Position numbers and translations under genes: made by a program. Below the pieces are notes generated by a model. It worked only from the letters and a program-made list of their open reading frames with translations. It was not told the DNA's origin and did no database searches. A stretch of DNA of 64,000 bases from a virus, in the IMG/VR virus record IMGVR_UViG_3300033149_004458, positions 16,113 through 80,112 of that record; one strand, 5' to 3'. This document shows, piece by piece, positions 60,039 through 64,000 of this stretch; within the stretch, counting starts at the first letter, position 1, and every line of letters begins with the position of its first letter.

Positions 60039-60401
60039 ATGCCTAGAAAAAGTAGAGAGCGTGGGGAGGACACAAGGTATACTTCCCACTATATTTGTAC
60101 CGTCTTTGACGAAACAGATGGTACATTCTATATAGTGGGGGGTCAGGGTCAAGCGGAAGTGTTGGTAGATATGCTGAAGGAAGAGGGGCATAGTCTCTAC
60201 AAGTGGCGGTGGGAAGATGATAGTACCCGCCACTATAAGATAGTAGAGAAGAATGGTAGAACCAGGTACGGGGTTCAGCCAGACGAGGATGTCTGGTGGG
60301 ACCAACTGGTGGTTCTACCGGGAGAGGCAGATTTTAGGTTGACCATTCTTAACCTCTGGGGACGGCAGAGGTCAGATGGTGTGATAGAGGTGCTCAAATG
60401 A
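60039..60401 (+). CDS. Hypothetical protein under P1
   Basis: 120 residues from ATG 60039, preceded by GTGGAGGGAGAA. It reads MPRKSRERGEDTRYTSHYIC, then IVGGQGQAEVLVDMLKEEGH and a beta C-terminus with WWDQLVVLPGEADFRL. It is the first gene of the rightward part of the regulon. No recognised domain; it could be a regulator, but no helix-turn-helix is seen. Confidence 0.65.
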   Translation: MPRKSRERGEDTRYTSHYICTVFDETDGTFYIVGGQGQAEVLVDMLKEEGHSLYKWRWEDDSTRHYKIVEKNGRTRYGVQPDEDVWWDQLVVLPGEADFRLTILNLWGRQRSDGVIEVLK

Positions 60402-60652
60402 CCACAAAATTTGAAACTCTCAAGCAGAGAGCCAACCAGGTACTTTTAAGACTAGAGCGGGTATCTGGTAGCGGAGTGGTGCATACCAAAAATACATATA
60501 TAGCAAAAATTCACCACCTGGTGAAACATATTGAAAAGAAAGGTGAACATATACATATAGACGCCAGTGGTTATAGCGATCACACCCTCCGCGGATTAGA
60601 GCGGCTTGTCAATGAAGCCGAACGTTGGTGTAGAGAGAAGGGATTCTGGTAG
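60398..60652 (+). CDS. Hypothetical protein
   Basis: 84 residues, starting MTTKFETLKQRANQVLLRLE, basic with several His (TYIAKIHHLVKHIEKKGEHI). It overlaps the upstream gene by four bases. Possibly nucleic-acid binding from its charge. No known family. Confidence 0.6.
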   Translation: MTTKFETLKQRANQVLLRLERVSGSGVVHTKNTYIAKIHHLVKHIEKKGEHIHIDASGYSDHTLRGLERLVNEAERWCREKGFW

Positions 60653-60850
60653 AAACAGTCGCCGGTTATATGGGTCCATACTTGATAGTCCGGTTAGATT
60701 TTAGGTAAAAATGATCGCCGGTTATAATTGAACCAGACTATCAAGAACTAGCAGAGGTGAGATTTGATTATAGGGTTAACTTCTGCCAAGGGCGGTTATT
60801 CTGAGACCTTTATATACGCGCGTGCGCACGCGCGTATAGGTGAACTGCTC
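60653..60850. repeat. Repeat-rich gap before promoter P2
   Basis: It holds GTCGCCGGTTATATGG (from 60658) and GATCGCCGGTTATAATT (from 60713), a near-perfect inverted repeat (CTTGATAGTCCGGTT 60681-60695 against AACCAGACTATCAAG 60731-60745, one mismatch), GGCGGTTATT at 60791, and the CG palindrome. No gene. Confidence 0.7.
60813..60838. repeat. 26-bp perfect palindrome of alternating purine-pyrimidine
   Basis: TATACGCGCGTGC followed at once by its reverse complement GCACGCGCGTATA. Every step alternates purine and pyrimidine, the pattern that favours Z-DNA, and it can also extrude a cruciform. It ends one base before the GGTGAA half-site of P2. Confidence 0.9.
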
Positions 60851-60879
60851 TTGACAAAGAGTTAACCATGTGCTAGAAT
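60839..60879 (+). promoter_or_regulatory. Rightward operator-promoter P2
   Basis: TTGACA (60851-60856), 17-base spacer with TTAACC at 60862-60867, TAGAAT (60874-60879). The upstream half-site is GGTGAA (60839-60844), one base off GGTTAA, again 17 bases from TTAACC. Confidence 0.85.
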
Positions 60880-60885
60880 TGGGAT

Positions 60886-61025
60886 GTAGGGCAGGCCATC
60901 CGGTTAACCTGCTCTGCCCGGTGAAGGCAAATCTGGTGAAAAGGGAGGTGGTGAGTTCTTGTCGCCTTGCCCGAACCGAGAGATGTTGGAACCGGAACAT
61001 CAAAATAATTACGGAGGTAGATAAA
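60886..61025 (+). other. 140-base leader with hairpin and GGTTAACC site
   Basis: From the expected transcription start to ATG 61026. GGGCAG (60889-60894) can pair with CTGCCC (60914-60919), and GGTTAACC at 60902-60909 is an extra overlapping pair of half-sites. The start GGGATGTAGGG is shared with P3. No other gene is seen. Confidence 0.55.
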
Positions 61026-61331
61026 ATGCCAGCTAGGACAACCGCTAAGAGGACAACCGCCAGTAGTCGTACACCGAGATCGGTCACAGAGATCCTTGGT
61101 GAGCACACCGACCTGAGTTTGCTTCGGATTAACATCGTCGGCGTGACCAGTGATGGTCAGGAAGTTCAGCTTGGTACTATCACAGCACCACCTAAGAAGA
61201 GCTCACGCGGGTCAGTCATGTTCTATGGTTTTGGAAAATTGGCTGATCCAACCCCCACGGCTCTTGATACCGGCAACCGGGGGCTACAGGTTGGTGCATC
61301 ACTGACTTACATTAAGAGCAACGGCTGGTAA
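61026..61331 (+). CDS. Small basic protein with very strong ribosome binding site
   Basis: 101 residues from ATG 61026, preceded by GGAGGTAGATAAA. The N-terminal 22 residues are Thr/Arg rich (MPARTTAKRTTASSRTPRSV), the rest beta rich with a Gly-rich C-terminus (DTGNRGLQVGASLTYIKSNG, ending W). A strong terminator follows. It is the first gene after P2 and is likely to be highly expressed; it could be a structural or modified substrate protein, but no family is recognised. Confidence 0.7.
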   Translation: MPARTTAKRTTASSRTPRSVTEILGEHTDLSLLRINIVGVTSDGQEVQLGTITAPPKKSSRGSVMFYGFGKLADPTPTALDTGNRGLQVGASLTYIKSNGW

Positions 61332-61336
61332 AGATT

Positions 61337-61366
61337 GGGGGAGAGAGGTGAAAGCTTCTCTCCCCC
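61337..61366 (+). terminator. Hairpin terminator after the 101-residue gene
   Basis: GGGGGAGAGA (61337-61346) pairs perfectly with TCTCTCCCCC (61357-61366) across a 10-base loop, followed by CCTCTTTTATC. It probably ends most transcripts here while allowing some read-through. Confidence 0.75.
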
Positions 61367-61392
61367 CCTCTTTTATCTAAGGAAGGTGAAAA

Positions 61393-61569
61393 GTGAATTG
61401 GATACAGATTATCTATCTGGCGGTAGCAGTGTTGGGGTTGGCCGCTCTGCTACTACCGGATGACCAAACAGAGGGCGACCCCAGAGGGCAGACGAACCAG
61501 CTTGGTAGAAACGCCGCTGGAGTGGCACTGCTACTTGCTGGTGGAGTATTTGTGTTTCTATTTCTCTAG
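61393..61569 (+). CDS. 58-residue two-helix membrane protein (holin-like size)
   Basis: GTG 61393 after AAGGAAGGTGAAAA reads MNWIQIIYLAVAVLGLAALL, a polar loop (PDDQTEGDPRGQTNQLGRNA), then GVALLLAGGVFVFLFL before TAG. Two membrane helices joined by a charged loop is a common small-holin layout, but no lysis enzyme is next to it, so it may instead belong to the modification system. Confidence 0.6.
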   Translation: MNWIQIIYLAVAVLGLAALLLPDDQTEGDPRGQTNQLGRNAAGVALLLAGGVFVFLFL

Positions 61570-61580
61570 AAGGAGGTAAA

Positions 61581-61877
61581 ATGCCAGCATTGGTTGTGCA
61601 GCTTGTCAGAAATGCCGATGGTTACCGTGGTGACCTAAGTTGCGTTGGAATTCTCACCCCGTATACCGCTAAGTATGTCGGCGGTAACGGGGACCCAGAT
61701 ACCCATGAGGTTTGGGTTGGCAACAGCCTCGTCGGTCATCTCCGAGTCTGGTATGGCTCTGGAGGCCACGGTAAGCTGGCGGCCTCGGAGTTTATACCAT
61801 TTTCTGGTGTCAGGGTTGAGTGGGTGGACCGGAACACTTATTGGAAAATAAGAAGGGAGGTAAACAGTGCCTTATAG
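61581..61877 (+). CDS. Hypothetical beta-rich protein
   Basis: 98 residues from ATG 61581, preceded by AAGGAGGTAAA, among the strongest ribosome binding sites in the window. It reads MPALVVQLVRNADGYRGDLS and is beta rich with a Gly/His segment (YGSGGHGKLAASEFIPFSGV). It overlaps the next gene by 11 bases. No known family. Confidence 0.65.
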   Translation: MPALVVQLVRNADGYRGDLSCVGILTPYTAKYVGGNGDPDTHEVWVGNSLVGHLRVWYGSGGHGKLAASEFIPFSGVRVEWVDRNTYWKIRREVNSAL

Positions 61878-62085
61878 GTGGGCAGGGGAAATCAGGGTTG
61901 GGGAGGCGCGGGAATTGCTTGTCCTGTTCGATGACTTGTTGCAGGATGGGACGCCAATTACCCAAGCCCGACTCAACCAAAAAGCCGCAAATGCACTTAT
62001 TGCGGTCACAAACACGCTACGTGGTATCTCCTCTATGGTGGTAACGTTCACGTTAAGTGTAGAGGAAGGGGGTGATGCAGAATAA
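61867..62085 (+). CDS. Hypothetical helical protein (GTG start)
   Basis: 72 residues with a GTG start after AAGGGAGGTAAACA. It reads MPYRWAGEIRVGEARELLVL then an alpha-helical core and an acidic end (LSVEEGGDAE). It overlaps the previous gene. Function unknown. Confidence 0.6.
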   Translation: MPYRWAGEIRVGEARELLVLFDDLLQDGTPITQARLNQKAANALIAVTNTLRGISSMVVTFTLSVEEGGDAE

Positions 62086-62100
62086 ACCTGGGGGTGGATA

Positions 62101-62136
62101 TTGTTGGGGAGGGTAACGCTCGGCTCTCCCCAACAA
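62101..62136 (+). terminator. 11-bp stem-loop before the 223-residue gene
   Basis: TTGTTGGGGAG (62101-62111) pairs perfectly with CTCCCCAACAA (62126-62136) over a 14-base loop, followed by CCTTATTTCT. It may be an intrinsic terminator or an attenuator between the two genes. Confidence 0.65.
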
Positions 62137-62156
62137 CCTTATTTCTAGGAATTATT

Positions 62157-62828
62157 ATGGGTAGAAATATTAAGGGTAAAATCTTAGCACCGGTGGCTTT
62201 CCTGATAGGGGTATTTATGGGAAGGCCATTAAGTGCTACCTGGCTCTTTCATTACCTCTGGGGCAGCGGGAAAGATAGAAAACTACCCAGAAGGTATGAG
62301 CAAGAGCTACTAACGGCTTACCTTCGGTTTTATGTCAGAGTAGAAGGTAAGAGAAGAAGTATAGGTCCTATGACCACGGGGGACCTGTATACTACAGTAG
62401 GAGAGATAACCGTCTGGGAAGAGGACGGTAGACTGTTTTACCACGATAAATATGACTGGCACCCAGGTAAAAAGTGGGTTTTCGATGCTTACTTATTTGG
62501 GCTGCCATTTACCATTTGCGTTCGTGGCAAAGACGAAATGTTCAACCACGTCGGTAAAAGCTTTGCCACGAAAGGTAGTATAAAAATAATTCCAGAAAAC
62601 CAAAAAGAGATAAAACATATCGAGCCCCTGGTAGACCTGACTTCGGTATATAATGATATCAAATATCAGATCTATCATCTTTGGTGGGCTATAGAAGAGG
62701 CAGCAACAGGTAGAAGAGTCTCGTACACCGAAATCATTAATTACCTGCCCCCAGACCACCTCTTCTATAGGGCACTTACCTATTCAGGTAAAGCGAAAAG
62801 AAAGAGAAAGAGAGTAAGAAGAGGTTGA
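62157..62828 (+). CDS. Hypothetical basic protein with N-terminal hydrophobic segment
   Basis: 223 residues from ATG 62157 after TCTAGGAATTATT (an earlier frame start at 62094 would lie in the hairpin). The N-terminal IKGKILAPVAFLIGVFMGRP could be a signal or membrane anchor; the centre is beta rich and aromatic (VWEEDGRLFYHDKYDWHPGK), the end very basic (GKAKRKRKRVRRG). The family is not recognised. Membrane localisation is inferred. Confidence 0.65.
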   Translation: MGRNIKGKILAPVAFLIGVFMGRPLSATWLFHYLWGSGKDRKLPRRYEQELLTAYLRFYVRVEGKRRSIGPMTTGDLYTTVGEITVWEEDGRLFYHDKYDWHPGKKWVFDAYLFGLPFTICVRGKDEMFNHVGKSFATKGSIKIIPENQKEIKHIEPLVDLTSVYNDIKYQIYHLWWAIEEAATGRRVSYTEIINYLPPDHLFYRALTYSGKAKRKRKRVRRG

Positions 62829-63366
62829 GGGATTTGGTCAACTATTAAAACCCCCAATTTTACCATTTTCCCCGAATTACCCCCGTGAAAACCCCAATTA
62901 CTGAACGTTGTTTTACCCCCAAAATTGCCTACCAACTCAGGTAAGCGTTTTCTGCGGTTACTAAAGCACATAAGTAAACTTAACCTGGGCAATAAAAGCC
63001 TTCTGAGATTAGGTATCTAACCTAAATTTGGGTGGAAAATTATTCCGGTTACGCAAGCATTTACTCAGGTTTAACCAGCAACCAGTTTATATTGAAGTAG
63101 TTAGAAGCTGGTCTTGATATGGTATCTAACCTGAAGAGAACTATTGGTGAAGTTAGATTTTTGGTAAATTCTTTTGGCGGTTATATTTGTTTTGGTTGGT
63201 TAGCAACCGATTTTGGCTACTTGTCAGATGTAATGAGGTATCTAACCTTGGCAGGCAGTGGAAACAGAAACTTTCCAGATTTGGAAACATGATATTCGAG
63301 AAACTTTCCATGCGCACCATTTATATAGGGCCAGGGAGTCTGGCATCTAGTATAGGTTAACTGCAC
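62829..63366. repeat. Repeat-rich 540-base gap before promoter P3
   Basis: No gene. It holds five C-tracts (62851-62855, 62870-62873, 62880-62884, 62892-62895, 62916-62920), three GGTATCTAACC words (63012-63022, 63121-63131, 63237-63247), GTTAGATTTTTGGTAAATTC and GGCGGTTATATTT near 63152-63187, and a 12-bp direct repeat AGAAACTTTCCA (63266-63277 and 63299-63310). Confidence 0.75.
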
Positions 63367-63395
63367 TTGACTTGGAATTAACCTTATGATATACT
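63355..63395 (+). promoter_or_regulatory. Rightward operator-promoter P3
   Basis: TTGACT (63367-63372), 17-base spacer with TTAACC at 63378-63383, TATACT (63390-63395). The upstream half-site GGTTAA is exact (63355-63360), 17 bases from TTAACC. The leader starts GGGGATGTAGGG as in P2. Confidence 0.85.
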
Positions 63396-63455
63396 GGGGA
63401 TGTAGGGGAGAATACCGGTGAAAGACAGAATTTGGTTATTATGATGGAGGTAAAC

Positions 63456-63665
63456 ATGAATGAGAGGTTATTGCGGGAGTGGGTGGGGGAGGTAGTAGAG
63501 GTTATCCAGGGAAGACTCTCCGTGAGGGGAGTTCTCCGTAAGGAAACCAGCGGATACGCTATTTACCGTAGTGGGTTCATCGGCGGGTTTGCTGCTTTCA
63601 CCGCTGATGAGGTAAGGAAGGTCAGTCTCATGGAGAGCTGGCCGGTAATCTTTTTGGAGGGGTAA
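63456..63665 (+). CDS. Hypothetical small protein under P3
   Basis: 69 residues from ATG 63456, preceded by ATGGAGGTAAAC. It reads MNERLLREWVGEVVEVIQGR, mostly beta and helix with a hydrophobic C-terminus (SLMESWPVIFLEG). It is the first gene after P3. No known family. Confidence 0.65.
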   Translation: MNERLLREWVGEVVEVIQGRLSVRGVLRKETSGYAIYRSGFIGGFAAFTADEVRKVSLMESWPVIFLEG

Positions 63666-63666
63666 A

Positions 63667-63909
63667 ATGAAAAAGAGTTTCTGGGTTATTTTTGTTCCGT
63701 CGAACCCGCCTCAAGGGCAGGTGACCACCTCGGAGGCAACCGTCAGGCACATTAAGGCGGTTGCCGAAGACCACCGCCGGAGGGGCCACCCCTACCGGTG
63801 GCCATGGGCCGAGGCACGAGGACCCTACCAAAGCAAGGAAGAGGCGGAAGAGGTCCTTGACCAATTAATGAAGCCCTCTCGGTTTTGGTGGTGGGAGGAG
63901 GAAGAATGA
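63667..63909 (+). CDS. Hypothetical basic/acidic protein
   Basis: 80 residues from ATG 63667 after GGAGGGGTAAA. It reads MKKSFWVIFVPSNPPQGQVT, then an Arg-rich middle (AEDHRRRGHPYRWPWAEARG) and an acidic end (RFWWWEEEE). No known family. It follows the previous gene by one base. Confidence 0.6.
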   Translation: MKKSFWVIFVPSNPPQGQVTTSEATVRHIKAVAEDHRRRGHPYRWPWAEARGPYQSKEEAEEVLDQLMKPSRFWWWEEEE

Positions 63910-64000
63910 AATAATAGACTAGGTGAACACGAAGAGTTGGGGTAGAAAGGTTTTCTCGGTAAAGACGATAGCCAAATTATTAGAATGAGGGAGGTAAAAA
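63910..64000 (+). other. Leader of a gene beyond the window
   Basis: No gene fits here. The last bases (GAGGGAGGTAAAAA) form another strong ribosome binding site, so the next gene of the P3 operon should start just after the right edge. No terminator is seen. Confidence 0.5.

Noticed and set aside
60673-60745. The 15-bp inverted repeat before P2 as a terminator
   Set aside because: Its loop would be 35 bases and no T-run follows; it fits better as a protein-binding or structural element.
62829-63366. CRISPR-like array from the GGTATCTAACC repeats
   Set aside because: Only three copies, 11 bases long, with intervals over 100 bases and no spacer pattern or cas genes. Cas4-like nuclease elsewhere is a common phage gene and does not indicate a locus here.

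Overview
The window is most of the genome of a tailed double-stranded DNA phage of bacteria, cut at both ends: a tail gene runs off the left edge, and a ribosome binding site with no gene after it sits at the right edge. The morphology is probably siphoviral. There is one tail-tube protein, no sheath gene is visible, and a 1453-residue tape measure predicts a tail of about 0.2 um at the usual 0.15 nm per residue. Promoters are of sigma70 type (TTGACA-17-TATAAT) and most genes have GGAGG-type ribosome binding sites. I cannot name the host. No integrase, repressor, endolysin, CRISPR array or insertion sequence was recognised, so a virulent phage is likely but not proven.

Layout. (1) 1-26.4 kb, minus strand: virion genes, transcribed leftward in the order small terminase, large terminase, portal, protease/scaffold, decoration, major capsid, connectors, tail completion, tail tube, tail chaperone pair, tape measure, two paralogous hub proteins, a beta-propeller and a tip protein. 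The chaperone pair carries a textbook -1 frameshift signal. A six-gene surface-chemistry cassette (sulfatase-like protein, two methyltransferases, three glycosyltransferase proteins) splits the head-tail connector genes at 13.4-19.2 kb. (2) 26.4-36 kb, minus strand: many small early-type genes (zinc-binding and membrane peptides, RNA ligase, phosphoesterase, a beta-class DNA methyltransferase), a tRNA-Trp and a second tRNA-like gene. (3) 36-36.3 kb: an AT-rich divergent control region, possibly the replication origin. (4) 36.3-50.8 kb, plus strand: replication and nucleotide metabolism (family A polymerase, RecA, ssDNA-binding protein, DnaD-like loader, DnaB helicase, resolvase, Cas4-like nuclease, primase, deaminase, dUTPase, B12-dependent ribonucleotide reductase, MT-A70 methyltransferase).

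(5) 50.9-64 kb is the unusual part. A tightly overlapping 11-gene minus-strand operon encodes two different amidoligases, a class II glutamine amidotransferase, an ATP-grasp ligase, a RuvB-like AAA+ ATPase, a zinc-ribbon protein, two unknown proteins and three tandem paralogs of a family I do not recognise. Divergent to it are small plus-strand genes with very strong ribosome binding sites. Four promoters here, one leftward and three rightward, share the same operator: GGTTAA-N17-TTAACC placed around the -35 box (one copy has one mismatch). Further repeats (GCCGGTTATA, GGTATCTAACC, a 26-bp alternating CG palindrome, C-tracts) fill the gaps. I read this as a self-contained regulon for making an amide-linked or peptide-like modification. 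The enzyme families are known in phages; the paralog trio, the RuvB-like partner and the shared operator are what look undescribed.

How the parts fit: the early minus-strand and replication genes are driven by separate strong sigma70-like promoters lacking the operator; structural genes are followed by strong hairpins after the most highly expressed ones (capsid, tail tube); the accessory operon has its own coordinated control.
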